NCBI RefSeq assembly: GCF_030867145.1
Contig: NC_134418.1
Location: 55,403,682-55,467,681, forward strand
DNA length: 64,000 bases
Source of the DNA: Opisthocomus hoazin
Lineage: Eukaryota > Chordata > Aves > Opisthocomiformes > Opisthocomidae
Direction of reading: 5' to 3'
A program made the position numbers and the translations under genes. Position 1 is the stretch's first letter; each line of letters begins with the position of its first letter. The notes below the pieces were generated by a model that was not told the DNA's origin, searched no databases, and saw only the letters and a program-made list of their open reading frames with translations. Below are positions 13,901 through 28,630 of this stretch, piece after piece.

Positions 13901-16900
13901 TTCTCTGTACGACCTGACTGATGCTACTTTATAGGAGATATGGATAGGACTGGCTAAAAATTCCTATGAAAATCTCTTTTTGCAGAGCTAAGCTAGGCCT
14001 CCTTTCTTTAAAAACTTCTTTTTTTCTCTGTCTGTTCACTTGCTTTTTTGTCTTTATTGCTGGAAAGCTGAACATCTTAGCAAAGTGAATTCAATATATT
14101 ATTTGAAAAGCAGCTTTTGTGCTTGTTTTGCTCTATTGCCTCCCCACTCTCACAATCAGTGAGAGTGTTGACACTCAGTTTGTCACCCTGAATTGTACGT
14201 TTCTCCCATAGATCACCCTGTCCCAGCCCACGGGAGCCCTCGCAGGCCACCGCTCGGCATGAATGTCGAAGAAGCAGGCTCTGAATGTGCTCAAAGCAGA
14301 GCCCCCTGGGAGTGAGACTTTTCCTCTTCATTTTAAATGGGGAGCAGACTGAAAAGTGTATTTGAGGAATAAAGAACATCTGTCTGGTGGCTTAAGAAGG
14401 GAACTGTACTAGAGAGAAAGTAGATAATTCATGCAAAAGAAATCAAACCTTCCATCTGTCCCGCTGTGGCAGCACTTCTGCATTTTACTCAGCCTCGGTA
14501 CTTGGTTCGTGTGCCTGGTAAAAGGTCCTCTCCCCCCTGCAGAAATCCCTGGGGAGCAGAAATCTCCATGTATTTTTGTCTGAGTAAGTTCGAACAGCTT
14601 GTGCTTGTTGGAGGCAGTGGGAATGGAACACTGAGAGGTGTTAACTTGCATGACCTAGCAAATCCGACATTGGATCTGTGGACCAGCGTGTTGATAAGCA
14701 CTGCCAAACCGAGCAGTGTTCACCCGCAGGGTCACATCCGAGTGTCGAGCCGTGGTTTAGCAAAGTCACGGGTGTGTGATGAGCTTAACTTCTGCAAAAC
14801 AAATGCACATCCTTATGCCAGTACCATTCAGCATCTTCTCTAGGTTGCTGAATAAATAAAATATATTTATTATTTACCAGCTGTAGGTGAATCCCTGAGA
14901 TCTGAACTTCTCTAGGTGCTTGCAGAAGTACTGCCCCGGGGAGGACAGAGTGAAGAAGGAAGACCAATGGGTCCAGGCCTGTAATTGCCATTAAATTTAT
15001 GAATCTGAGCAGTGCATTACAGCTGTATTATAACTTTTAGCTTCTTTAAGCCTTCTTTATTCTGTCAAATGCTAGTCTTTTCCTGTAACTTAGATTATGT
15101 TTACTTTGTTATCTACCTGTTTTACAGCTTTAGTGATGGCTAGCTCTATTGGCTAGCTTGATTCTCTGCTAAACCTTTTACTTTATTGCTTTTTGGCTTT
15201 ATTTGCCTAGGATAATTTCAAACTCCTGATATGTACATTTCAATGCTAGACATGACAGTTACTCCATGAACTTGATACATTTGATCCTGTAAGTATCTTT
15301 AACTTATCCTGCAGAAATAGACATGCCAGGTTTTTTTTGGATTATCATTTAAATCACTGCAATATTACAGTTATTGTAAAATTTTCTTGGGGTAATGAAT
15401 GGGATGCTGAGAATAATTTCAGTAACAACACAGGAACAAGTGCAAATGCCCCTGAAGCATTCATTAGGGATTGCTGAAGAGTTACACTGTGCTTATGAAT
15501 CCTCATGGGCTACTTTAGAAATCCTTAGATGGATTCCTTAATTCTTATGAGATTTTGCACCAAACATAGGGCTTAGGTTGAATTTTTTTTTTTCCTTTTT
15601 AGTAATTTGGCCACAGTCCAAACTTGCTGAGATAAATATCTAAGAACTAGGAAGTGTTTCTTGACAGAAGAATATCTCATCGAGTACACAGCCTTCACAG
15701 GGTGTCAGGGATCTTCAGCTGCAGCAGAAGTTCAATTATTATTTAGTGATGGAAAAGTGAGTTATTGCTCAAGAAATAACAGCTTTCATCAAGAAATATT
15801 GTTCCTACAAGTTAGTACCCTCCATGTGCCAGATAATCAGGGAGCAGCATCAGGTAACAGCACATTGAGGAGGCCAAGACTGGCTGATAGGCAATTACCA
15901 TTGATTAGCTTGTAACTGACTCTTTGGAAGTCAGATGCGATGCAGGGATGCATGGGTAGAGCTGAAAAATTATTTTTCATTCATTGAAAGAAAACACTGA
16001 CATATTTATCAGCAGTCTGTGGTTAGACGAGGGTCCCTGTAAACAACTTACGCTATTCTCTCATGTTCCCAGGGTAATGATTGAGTGCAACTGCCCTTCA
16101 GCGTGACCATTGCTCCTTGTTTATCTCTACCAAAACCCAGTGGGCCTTGTGTAGCCACCGAATGCTCTGTATAAGACTTTCCATAAGACTATAACCCTTT
16201 TCGCCTCCACCAATTATCATATCCTCTGTTGGAAAGACTACTTGCAGGACTCTAGCCCTGGCATTTGTTTTTCTGCTATGCTTTATAAATAGTGCAGTTT
16301 CTTCCACCGGCTCACAGAGCTTCACTTTTTTTGATTATTTTTGTACTGTGCTGCTCAGGATTGTCTGAATATAGCTAATTCCAGTCATCAAGAATGCAGG
16401 TCTGGGGGATCAAATTGCATTTCCTGGAGAGGGAATTCAGGCTCCATGAGGAGGGACTGGAAGACCGTAGCTGTGGTAGTTTGATTTTTATCCACACATA
16501 TAAATAAGTGTTCTGAGTAGCAGCTGCAGCAACTGGCAGAACTGTTGATCCTGCCACTTTAGCAGAGGAGAATCAGATGGATTTTACTCTGCTGTGGTGT
16601 TAATGTGATTAAAATCTCCAGATGACAGTGTCCATTGATCCGGAGCCGTGCAGAGATGTCACTGTTTGGGTATGCTTAATGAAGTCCCTGGAGAGGGAAG
16701 GAAAGAAGTTAAGCGTGGTTTTCTTTCCAGTTTTGTCAATAAAGAGGGCAAAGAAATGGTTCTGGGAGCCAGGTGAGTTGTGACTAGGAAATCTGCAGAT
16801 GAGAGGGAAGGGCTGAAGGGAGTGGCCCCACATCAAGGAATTTAATCCTGAGGAGAAAAAAAGACTGATGCAAGGAGCACAGTATCTGCCCTCACTTGAA

Positions 16901-19900
16901 AACCACAGAGAGCTGTCACTTTAATACACCTCTTTTCCCTCCCCAAAATTTATCACACGGGAAAGTAATAACCACCCAGGCATGTATGCATATGCTTATG
17001 GGTATATAAACCTGCACAAGTGATATATTATTTCTTAGAGCCATGTAAAATATTTGCACAATTTTAAAATCACTCTGAGCTGGCCTGGCTTCAGGTTTTG
17101 GTCCCAACTGAAAACTCAAACGATTTGCATTGAAAAGCTTGCTAGAGACATCTGGATCAGATACAGTAGAAAGGTCTGAAAAGCAGGGCTTGTGTGTTTG
17201 GTTCAGTGATGGCAGGTTTTTTTAGAGATCTAAGGGGAATTCTGTCAAATTTTGCTTTGAGATTTTGATAGGACTGAACCCAAACCTCAAAGTATGCGTG
17301 AACTTATGCAAAGGAAAGGCTTCTGCCAAAAACAGTGATAAAACCTGCAAAGATCAGCACAACTTGTGCTCACACAGATGGTACTGAGACCTAGAGCACC
17401 CCATTATAAAACACTTCCAGAACTGCTGACCACCAGATTTTAGGGTAAGTGAGCGCCTCGCTGAGAAAAGCGTATGTTACTCCTCATCTCCCCCTTTTCT
17501 TACCTTTTTCTTACCAAGACTGTGGCTTGGACTCCACCCTGAATGGGACTCCATTGCCTTGAAGAAGGTAAAGGGAGGACTGTGGGTGTGCTGCAAGACC
17601 CATCTGGTTCTCCTTCCTGGTCAGGAGATGGGCAGGGGGAGAGGCTGAGGAGCAGCTGGGCAGCAAGATGTTAGAAGGAAGGTTTTGCTATTGGGGCTTG
17701 TTAAATTCTTGGTGTTTTTATGCCCTTGAAGAGATGGTAACCATTTGAGTAAGTATGTTTTGGAGGCTTCTGATTCTGTTCCTCAGAGCAGTGGATTATA
17801 TAGAGAGAATATGTAACAAGCATATATAATGGGAGTGGTACTTAATACAGCGTTGGTACTGTTCATGCTCCATTCTCAACCATATCCTAAGCGTATTTTC
17901 AAGCTTTGAGTCAGTCCTGGGATTTTCTGTCACTCTCTCAAGGAACCATATTTGAAACAAGATCCAGCAGAGAGATGCAAACCAGTGTCTTAGACGCCTT
18001 TTCAATGGCTTCCCAGAGCAGAGTAGCTGTTCAGAGCACAGTGCCACATTTTGAACTTCTCAGCCAAGGCTGGCTGGAAAGACTCCTGCCTTCCCTGGTC
18101 TTCTTTTTCTCTGCTGTGACCGAGAGCAATGAAATCGTGTCGTCAAAAATAAACGTGGAGGAGAGACTGTTCTAACTGCATCGTTCACCAGTCCAGTTCA
18201 CCGCTGGATGCGCAGGTACGGGAGCTCACAGCAGAGGAGCCACAGGCAGTGCCCATCGCTAATTACCATTACACCTCCTCGAAGAAAACAAACATTTTCA
18301 AATAAAGCATTCCCTCAGCTGGAGACATAAAATTGCAAGTGTGAACAAAAGCATTAGTCATGTCAAGCTTCTGGTGAGTTTGGGGAGCTAAAAACATTTT
18401 GTAGTCTAAAACATTTGTGAAAATTGTGCTCTAAATTACAATAGTCATTATGAAGAATATAGATACCTTACGGCCTTTCAGACACGTGGGCTGAGGAGAA
18501 CGAGTTCTGCATTCTTTTTAAGGAATGACAGTGACATAAGTGGTCTTAAAAGACTGTTCTGTTAATTTCTGAAATTTTTTAGAGGTCTTCAGTTACCACA
18601 GGAAAAAGGTACATCATGGGACCAAGGCCCTTTTTCCATAACTTTTTCTTGTTCCCACCCACTGTAAGAGAGTAAATAAAGGTCCCAAATAATCATATCA
18701 ATAGGCTTGGAGCATATAGGTGCACAAGGGAGTTACTGTGCTTGTGATTATCTGCTAGCAACTGAACTGTGGTAACGGAGCACGTGATTGTCTAAACACA
18801 ATTACGAAGGGGTAAAATGTGGTAGCACTAACCTTCTTCTCTGATATTGCAGTTTTACACTAAAATATAGTTTTACATTAAAATTGCCATAAGTTCATCA
18901 GCACCAGGGAAGACTTGGTAACATGTTCTCATATCTGTGTCCAAAGTTAGTTCTGTTGAAGGAAAATACAGGAAAATGATAACCAATGTGTGATTGATTT
19001 TTTTTCCCCAGTGAAACACAAACAACATAGAGCAGAAAGCAGTTCAACTTCCGTGCACAGAAATGTCATGATAGTCCTAAATCCCAGACATACAAAACCC
19101 AAGAACTGCAGTCCTCTGCAAGAGCGACTTTGAAATAATGAAATTTTTTCTTTTTACAGTGAGAGTTTAGGTTTCTGGCTTTGTCCCTGGTTGACTCACT
19201 GGTTATGTCCTCAGGCTTTTTCTTCATAGACTTAGGGTAGATAAAAGAAGCCTTTTAAAATGAACTTCCCACAGAATCAGTTGCTGCTGAATGGGATTAA
19301 ATGCCTGCATTTTTGTAGTTTTATCAACTGAGGGCATTAGTAAAGGAAAACAGGAGGTTTTCTAAGAACTTTGCCATTGAGTTTTCCGCCTCACTAGTGT
19401 GTTTTTTGTACTTGCCCATGTCGCAAGGAGTTAGGTGTTTAAAGCCACCCCCCGCCATGGATTCTGATCCATACCTGACTTTTCTTCTGGAGTTTGCTGG
19501 TGCGAGTAAGGAGATCAGCAGGGAGCATTAATATAAAGCAGCCACAATAGTTAGAACAATTGCAAAAAATCCACAAGAGAGTAGAATCTTGCATTGTATC
19601 TCTCTGCACATCCTAAAGGTATAGGTGTACCTTGGGTAATTAAGATGGAGGGTTTGAGACTTGAAGGTTTAGATAGTAACTTTGAAAAGTGAAAACAAAA
19701 TCTATGGTAGGTCAAAGGACTCTCTGAAGAAAAGTGCTCCTAGTGGACTGTGTTTACTGTTATTTCAGTAATACTGTTTTCACGGATACAGAGTGAGGTC
19801 AGACCTCTTCTGCATGAAGTGGACCTCATGGGTAGGGCGCGGAACCACAACTCGTGATGTTGCACATCATTTCTCATCCTGGCTCAGACAGAGATTTTTG

Positions 19901-21722
19901 ACAGGACGCTTAAATTTCAGTTGGCCTCACCTCTCTGTCTTTGAAATGGGTCTTGTGCTTAGATACCTTACAACGCTGCCACAAGAGTAAAGTCCATTAA
20001 GGACTGTGAAATATTCACAAATGCAATGCTAAGGGCCTTGGAGATGCCAACAGGGGCAAAAGAAGTCTGAAGAAAGTCAAGTTTGAACCTGAAGAGACTC
20101 CAGTTTACGAACAGCTTTGTATTTAGCAGTTCTTCACACAGGGATGTCTGAACTGAAGCACTTGCTGGCCTAAATATTGTTGAGATGTTCATAATTCTGA
20201 GACAGCCCCAGCTGGAGGGGTTAGGTCACTTGGCTGTTGGAAAGCAAACAGGACCAAAATTCTGGTACGGCAACAGGAAGTTCTACTCTGTGGAGAGAAT
20301 GGAGATGTCCTTTCCATCGTAAGTGGATTCGATGAGGAGATGGGGTCTTCCGGGGAGGTACCTGGATCAGTTCTGTGAGGCAAAACAGGGAAGTGCTTTA
20401 CAAGTGTTTTATAAGAACAGTCTTTCTGCAGGATCAGGTCTCCTGCTCCCCATCACTAACACTGGCATTGCCTGAAAGCACTTCAGAAATGTTGAAGGAT
20501 GATGAAACTACAGCCTAATTACATTCATTTTCTTTGCCACTGCTTATAAAAATAACAGTTGGGCTAAGTTCATCAGCTGTAATTTGAACAAGTGTCTCTC
20601 TAGGATTTCAAGGTAACTCACTATTAAGAAGTCCTCTCTTTTAAATGCTTGTAAAATGCCTCATAAATGTTACATTTATAGCTAAGAGAGACCAATTCTG
20701 TAATCAGTACTACTCTTTTTCAAACTTTTTTATCACTTGGATGAATACCATATCACTGTGTATCCTTCACTGACCAAGACACTGACTCATTTGATTTGGA
20801 AAACGTAACCCTCAGTTCCACAAACCTAGCAAAATAATTTTAATAACCAGGTGCAGACTTACAAAGCTGGTTCTTCTAGTCAGTTATTAATATATATGAA
20901 TATTTCATATAGGCTGTCCTTGTGTCACATTGACCATTTAGGATGTTGGGCACCAGATCCTTTTCTAGGCTGCTTTTCTGTGAGATTAGAGGACATGTCA
21001 TATTGCACTGACTTAGCCACAGCTCTCATTAACATCTTGAGATCAAAACAAGAGCCATTAATTCCATGTAGGTCACTGAACAACAGCCAAATGATATCTT
21101 TCAGTCATTGCCCACATTTCATTTGTACTTAATGATCAGTTTCTTAGTGTATGGTTTCTCACTGTACAGTAAAAATATCATGATTTTGCAATCAAAGATA
21201 AGTCTAAAGCAACCTTATATTTTCTACATCCATTTAAATACAAGAAGACCCAGGATTTTGGGGAACTGTGTTTGAATACAATTAAGGCAAACTAAGACAG
21301 GAGTCATATCTGAGGTAACATTCAGGTAGTCTGGCAACCTTTTAGTAAAACTATGTATTAAAATTGTCATAGGCTTAATTAATTCCTCCTCTCTTCCGGA
21401 GAATTTATTCCATCAGAAAAATCCAACTCTTTTTTTAATATTGCAACGTCATGTACTGCGCATTGCCCAGTGAAGCCAGTACTGCTCCTCCCTTCCCACT
21501 GCAAAGGTGGCCAGATACGGATGAATGTGCACATCATTGGAGGAAAAACATGGAAAGAGTTAAGAGGTGATTCATTTTTTTAAAAAAGACGGGGGGAGTA
21601 GCTGCAATGCAATCTAGCCAGTCCACAAACACCCAAGAGCAGCCTGGGTGTCAGAATGCGGAGCAAAGCAATTGCGGGTTCTGGTGGGTTGTGCTGCGCC
21701 TTCGCTACGTTACCGCACCCGT

Positions 21723-21743
21723 CCCCCCCCCAGAAAGGGGGGG
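21723..21743. repeat. C-run/G-run hairpin
   Basis: Nine Cs (21723-21731) are followed, after a short AGAAA spacer, by seven Gs (21737-21743). The two runs are complementary and could form a 7-bp GC stem. It lies in a modestly CpG-rich patch of the large ELOVL6 intron. Such homopolymer pairs are also common places for sequencing error. Confidence 0.5.
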
Positions 21744-24137
21744 CCTGCAGGACCCGTGTTTGCTCTCTGCGATACCCTGAACACGTGCCTGTGGACTCTT
21801 AAGGAAACTTAATTAGCCAGGAAACGTGTTTCTTGCTCGCGCTTCGCTTCCGTGTGCTGGAAGGCTGGTATGTGACGGCAGGTCTCGCCAGTCCCCTCCC
21901 CGTGGTGGAATGAATGCCGCCTCTGTCAGGCAGGCTCTCGGGGAGGCTGCTCTCGTGGTTTTAATTCTTCTCCCAGCCTCAGAACAGTCTGGCATGTCTA
22001 CCCACGAAACAATTTTGGAATAACAGGCTTTATATAAGCACCCAGGCACCAGTAAAAGTCAGCAGGCTGTTGGTCCGTAACTCTGGTCAGCACAAACCAG
22101 ACCCTAATATCGTTTCCTCATAACCAGATAACCACTTTAACCTGGACATTTGCTTTCATTTTGGCTCAACTTTAAAAAGAAACTACCCTCACTACAGCCA
22201 TATCTTGGGAGAACCGGAAAAAATGCAGTTTCATATTTTTTTTTACAGATTATGAGGGCCGGCTCCCTTAAAGCTCCTGATTTAGCTACTAAAATTTTGT
22301 TTGACGATCCTCTTTTTGACACAAAGGTTAGCAATTTCCCAGAGTACTCTGCTCCTGCGGGACCTGAAGCCACCACAAAACGTAAGCACAGATTTTAGGT
22401 TGGGAGCAGGCCAACAGTTCATTAAATCTTCTGTCTTTCCCACTGGTTTGATAATATAATCACTGCAGCGATAGCAAAGCAGCAGGAACGCTGTGGTCTG
22501 ACTACCTCACCTGTCTAGACAGATAATAGTTTAGGTATATCTTCGTATTAAACTGTATATATAATGTGCAGTCGCCATACAAATGCATGTTCCCAGAACT
22601 CCTGCCCTGTTTGCTAGGTGGGACTTATCCTCGTGTGCTTCTTCCCTGGAAAGGAACATTTCCCAGCGCTGGTCTGCCAGCTTTATCTGGACTCACATAG
22701 GAAAAAATAATTCTGTGGCAAGCTTGGAAAATGCCCTTCCCTCTGCTGGTTTGCAAGGCGAGGGGCCCCTTCAACGCTTGCGTCATCTATGGCTGTCTCT
22801 GCGTCTTTCGAGTCAGCCAAAACTGCTGTTACTTCTGACATGGCCAAAGCAGGGGTTTGGAGTAGACAGAAATCTCCTACAAACAGTTGCATTTCTGGCA
22901 ACAAAATCCATCGGCTTCTTAAGAAAGCTGTCACCTGGCCCTGGCCCTGCTCTGTCATCCGCTTGGAGCGTGTCATTGATGGACTGATACTTTGGGACCA
23001 CGAGGTTCACGAGACTGCGGGAGCCAAGAGTGATTTGAAAGAAGCTCACCCTTACCAGGTGGAAAAGCAAAACTCTGTAAATCCTGCCAAAGAACTACAA
23101 AACAAACCTCCCGGTCGTGTTGCAACACTGCTTTGTTACAAGCTTATTTTTAGGAACTAATCCAAGAGCACAGTGAGCAAATGGCTGAATGAGATGTTCC
23201 TTCACATGGAGATGCACCCACCTTGGCGTATGCTGCTTGATAATACCAGGGGTTTCTGAGTTTCTTTACTGATTTGGGACTACCTGCCCTGTTGGGGAGG
23301 TCAGAGTTGTCTGACGAACGTGGCTTCAGATGCATTTCTTTTCAAGAAACTTAGTTCAGTTAGTTGTTTCTCTTATAGATGCTTTCTCTGTGCGTTTTCC
23401 AGCATCTGTTCTTATTATATGTGTTTTCTGTTGCTTGGCTGAGCACAGAAATATTCTGTTGCCCTTGCACAGTAACTGCTTTCTCCAGGCGTGCTCTCGG
23501 ACTGCCCTGCCGCTCTGACCTCTCAGACCAAGGGGTGGCTGTGCATCCCGCGCTCCTGCGCCGCATCATTAGCACCGCAACTTGCTCCTCTTTTCTGAGG
23601 AACCCGGGGTTTAAATCAGCAGGGCACAGAAAGGCCATTTTGTTGTGTTAAGAGACCAGCTCTTCAGCAGCAGAAGGGAAACTTGATATGACCACTGAAA
23701 CACTCCGGCTGATCAGAAGTGAATGCAATTTGATTTGTCATGCAGGAAGGTGTAGGAAGCTCTGTGTTCTTCAGCTCCTGACCTTTATGCAGTTCTTTAT
23801 AATTCAGAGTGCTTCCTCTGTAAATATTCTGCACACTAAAATGAAAAAAAACCCAGCCAAAAAAGCTGTTTCCCTCTTTTCTCGCCATTCGATGCAAGCA
23901 AGCTGGCTGCAGTCTGACTCCGCATGTGAGGTGACCTTGGCTGCTCTCCTAGGATCTGTTCGATGTGGCTTTCACTGAGGAGGACCACGTGCTCACTGCC
24001 ACCTCCCTGTGCTCCTGGGGCACAGACTCACCTGCTGGGACTCCTGTGAGTCACCATATAGGCAGGTTGGGGCAGAATTAAGATATCTTCTTTCCTCCTG
24101 CCAGGACCTGGGCTGGGAGCTGGAGCTGGACCCATGG

Positions 24138-24177
24138 GATCTTCTGCCTGTGGCATCTTCTGCCTGTGGCAGAAGAT
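24138..24177. repeat. 16-base tandem duplication with a perfect 10-bp hairpin
   Basis: The segment ATCTTCTGCCTGTGGC occurs twice with a 16-base period. The second copy continues into its own inverted complement, giving perfect arms ATCTTCTGCC (24155-24164) and GGCAGAAGAT (24168-24177) around a 3-base loop. It sits in the large ELOVL6 intron. No function is inferred. Confidence 0.6.
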
Positions 24178-24673
24178 AGTCCGACACCTCAGCGACTGGT
24201 TAAACCAGCTGGGAGCCTGTGGTTTGAGCCAGTGTTGAACAGCCTGTGGGGCCTGAGTAAGGAGGGCTCTGCTTGAAGTCCCTACCAGCCCTTAGTTTTG
24301 TGCCACAAAGCTGGATCTTGCTGTCTGCGGGTTCCCTGCTGCTCTCTGCTGGTGCTGGGTACGCAGGATGGCGTGCTTTCAAAAATATACTCCACTTCTG
24401 ATGTGTAGCTTGCAGCCATCGTATTTTACATTCACCTTCGCCATACTCGAGACGTATTCCCGTCTTTACCTAGTTCTGCAGACACAGTTTGCGTGGTGTG
24501 TTTGGTTAGTTTAAGGGGTTTGTTTAAAATGCAAACTGGAGCAGAGAATTTCCACTCTGTGATTATCACAGCACTAAAATCCTTTAGGAAACATTGCTAT
24601 ATTCTGTGCTGAACTTCTGATTTTTTTGTTTCATGTGTAAGTCACATTCCCTGCTCAGTTCTGCAGTGTTGAT

Positions 24674-24733
24674 CCTGGGCTGCGATGTCCGGAGGTGTCA
24701 GGACCTGGGCTGTGATGTCCAGAGGTGTCAGGA
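24674..24733. repeat. Two-copy 30-base tandem duplication
   Basis: Two adjacent 30-base copies starting CCTGGGCTG differ at a few positions (CGATGTCCGG against TGATGTCCAG). This is a small local duplication in the ELOVL6 intron with no recognised function. Confidence 0.6.
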
Positions 24734-27700
24734 GCCAAGTGCAGTGATGGGTCTGCATAGAAAGCAGCCCTAGGAAAAATGGGCAGTGTCCTCCTCATTG
24801 CGAGGAGGAGCTGAGTCTGCTAGAGTGGCAGCTGGGGTTGAACTGAAGTCTTGAGCTACCTGCTGCCCTCTCAGGCTTTTGAGAAACAAGCACTTCACTC
24901 CTCCCTGGTAAGTAGAACGGAGGGAACAGAAAGCAGTAGTAGCCAGTAACGCCTGCTTTGTCTTCCCATCAGCTAGCTCCGTGGCCTTCAGTTTCCCTTC
25001 TTCTTAATGCTGTGCCTAACCCATGCATGGGATGTGTTTTGAGGCCCTCATTTGAAAACAAGCTTATGAAGGAAAAGTATTAGTTTTTAGTCTCCTCATG
25101 GATACGTTTTGATCATGTTATGGACAGTAACATATCAATTGGCCATTTGTTTATCTACCAGAGGAATCGGTGCCTGAAGGGAGGAGAATGTAGGACATTT
25201 TGAATCTGAATAGATGAGAAAGCTGCATTAGCTGGTGCAGTTTGATTCTGATCAGTCTCTCTAGTTGCAAAAGGCTGTAATTGTACAGTAATTCACTGCT
25301 ACCTTATTTCTAAAATCCCTGCAGATGATTCCCACCAGACAGACTGCTTTGGTAAGCAGTTCATTTCAATACCTCACAAAAGCTACAGCAGAGAGCAGGG
25401 CGAGGACAAAATGAAGCGGAAGTGATTTACTGAGCAAGCAATGTCATCACTCTGCTGCACATCGTGTCTTTGCAAGATTGAAATTTGTTGGTTGATCTTA
25501 CCTTACAGAACAAATAAGATTTAAGCGGCAGAGGCACAAAAAGCAGCAGTCCTGGCTCTCTGGGTCCAAGGCACATTTGCAGGCATGCATTAGATCTTTT
25601 TCTGTCTCCAGTGGCGTCTGCTTGTTGGCAAGGTAGTGTTCTGGCATGCAGCACATCTCATAAACAGCTACCTGCTCATGGCATCTATTTAGGTAATTGA
25701 ATCAATTACTTCCAATTTGCTATCTTCCTTATTTATAAAGCCTTCCCTTGTGAATTATGTGAAAATGTAACTTGTTTTTTACTGATAAAAATTCAGATTA
25801 GTCTGACTCACACCATGTAGAGCAGTAGCTGGAGTCACTTCTTCTGGAGTCACGGAACTAAAGGAAGCTGCTGTGCTGCGGTTTTATAGAAAAGTAGGTA
25901 TGTGAGCACAAGTGTCAGAGTATGCGTGCACGGGTGCACTCCAGGGAGAGCTCTGCAATAGCTGCTAAACAGAAAGACGGGAAGAATGACGTTGTTACAA
26001 TCTCAAGGGCAGCAAAGTGAAACTCTGTAATTCCCACAGGGCAAAAACTCTTGGCTCTGTTATCAGCCCAGATTAAATCCGTGGGTGTCCAGTCGCTTAC
26101 AGTTAAGTCAACGTTTGCCTGTTGCTCAGACAAGCACTCTTCCTAGCTGAGTTTGTGTTCATGGCACAGAATTCTCTTTGGCTTTAAAACTTTAATAACA
26201 AATTATATTTTAGAAAAGCAGTGCAGCTTCTGTACAAGGAAAGCCATATTGCTTGAAGCCATTTGATTTCAGAATTTAAAATTTCCCTTTTTCTCTCTAT
26301 TTTAATGTTAGCACTGAGGTGTTTGCTAATGGGAGAACCAGCGTATCATTAGATATTCTGCCTGACTCTTCTTGCACCCAGTTTTGCCACCACCCAAAAC
26401 ATAGGAGCAAGCAGCAGCCTGCCCTGGCTAGCTTGAGGAGTTCACTGCCTCAGGAGGTGATCAGATCACTTCTCTTTCAGGATCCTCCTGTCTTCTTGGG
26501 AATGAGAAGAAAAAAAAAAAGGGCACGTGTTAAACACCAGAGAGAAGACACAGAACAAGTTGCACCTCGTTTCAAAACTCTTTCTGCAGGCTTTGGAACT
26601 CTCTACTGAGTTAAAAGGACCAATCCCCAAAAGACATGAGAAAAGCTTGCTGAGAGAGCATTTCTGGAAGGGAGCAACCCTACACGGAGAGGATGCACTG
26701 CAGGCTGCCTGGATGCTAGGAGTACTGCACTATCTCTTCTGCATGGAGGGGTGGATGAACATGAGAGACTGCAGCGGCTGTCATGCCAAGGCCTGGGAAT
26801 ACGTACATTGCTTTGGGCAGTGCTAGTGGGAAACCCAGGCTCAGATAAACTCCGTCAGTACACCTGTGCTACAGCAGGGTGGGTTTTTATTTGCACATAG
26901 CGCAAGAGGACTCATCTGGCAGTAGAGCTCATGAGCAAGTACCACCATACAGATCGCAGATAATAATACAGGCTTCTTAAGTTCTAACTGTTGTCTGAAT
27001 TTCCTGCTGGCACAGTGAAACCTCAGGCATCAAAATGCGATGGTGTGGGAGCCAGGGTGTGCCCTGGGCGTAGAGCCCCATCTGTGATGCCACTGACAGA
27101 GCCTGAAGAGCAGCAGGCACTGTGGTACTCCACTCGGCTGTGGAGTGCATGTGGTGGACAGGGAAGAGCAAGGGGCATTGCTCCGTAGCAGCTGGCAGGT
27201 TTGACTGGGTGTATCAGTGCTGCTGATTTGGAAAACTAAATACTTCGTGCAAAAAGTATAAAAACTTAGGTCAGCAGTTTTTGTGCTCAGCAGACTTATT
27301 TCAACCATTCTAGTCTGACTAAATGCCATAAGAACTGCCATAGACCTCAACTTTTGAGGCTGCCTTCATGATTTTAAAACATTTTTTGAAGAATACTGGC
27401 TTCGCAAGATAAGGACAAGTAACAAAATCTATAATTTAAGAACACCTATTCCTTATTTCACACACTTTGCATAAGTGGTAGCTTGCATTTCCCACGTGTC
27501 TGCGCATCAGTTTGAGGTGGCTTGGTTTGCTTGCTGCCGTGTGATTTCACGAAAGACACCAAGGCAGAGCAGGAACCAGAGGATTCATGAGTAGGACAAG
27601 GTCACAAAGAAGTTGGAAGGGAGATAAGATGGAGCTGTGTAAAAGCACAGGGACATACGATTTAGGTGTAAAGCAAGATATACTCAACCCCAGAGGAGAC

Positions 27701-28630
27701 TGGGTCTTTCTTTGCTCCATTTTTCTGAAAGCTCCTTGTTTCACCCAGTATTCATCACAGCTTTTGAAGGGCCAACAAGCTACAGTGGTAGACAATGGGT
27801 AGGCACGTTCTTGCCGTAAAACAGTAAGGCAGTTCCTCCTGCAGAGCTCCTCACTGCGGAGACAAAAGCCTTTGTTCCTTACATCAGCTGGATGTCTTTC
27901 GTTATCTGAACCTATCCCCTGTGTAATTGCACTAATTAATACCGTTGCAAACCTCTTGATGTTTCTCATTTACGGAACAGTTACCTTGCATCTCACTTTG
28001 ATGAGGTGAGGGTGAATCTGCTGTGCATGACTCCATTTAACTAGTCGATTCCTCTGTTAGCAACCAACTGTTAAGAGATGAAGTATGAAGTCAGCACGTG
28101 TACCAAAACACCAGCCCTGACTGAGACCCCGCACTGAAATCAGTGTGCCCTACCTAGGTTTGTCTGTGCTTGGAGCTCCTGTGGGCGTAACAAACACAGG
28201 GAGAGACAAGAGAAAACTCTGAGGAAATCAGAAGAGGGAGTTGGTCCTGATTACGTTGATGACAGCTCTTTATCAACTCGTTTCTCATAGCCTTGCAGCC
28301 GTCAGCATCAAAACTCTGCAGGCTGTTTTCAGCTGACGTAGATGTCTCCCGCTTCTCCTGAAAACTGAAGGATTATTCCTGTAGTAATGAAATAAAAAAC
28401 ACTGACGTCAGCGTTCCAGACTTTCACCAGGAATATGGCTGCAGTCCAGTTTACAAATCTGCCTTCTGAGTGACTTCCTGGAAGCCAACAGAGTTGCTCT
28501 AGCTTTAAGGCTGTCTCAAACTTATTATTTCAGCACATCTATGGCCTTTTTCTCATAATGATTTGAAGTGATGGCATGTAGATTTCAAGTGTCCACTCAA
28601 CTTTCTTCGTTGTCTCTTTTTGTTTTAAAG

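Larger units (their letters stand above)
7946..28630 (+). other. ELOVL6: ELOVL6 large intron (about 20.7 kb)
   Basis: The interval between two in-frame ELOVL6 exons is a single large intron with a GTAGGC donor and a TTTTAAAG acceptor. It is AT-rich and largely unique. I see a TTTTG microsatellite near 11620-11638, a C-run/G-run hairpin at 21723-21743, a small hairpin and 16-base duplication near 24138-24177, and a 30-base tandem duplication at 24674-24733. No CR1 or LTR copy, RNA gene or coding exon was recognised. The many 60-130 codon open frames show no family signature. Confidence 0.85.

Noticed and set aside
22583..23160. Overlapping open frames of 134 and 123 codons in the ELOVL6 intron
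   Set aside because: No recognisable family and no flanking splice pattern. Consistent with chance in moderate-GC sequence.
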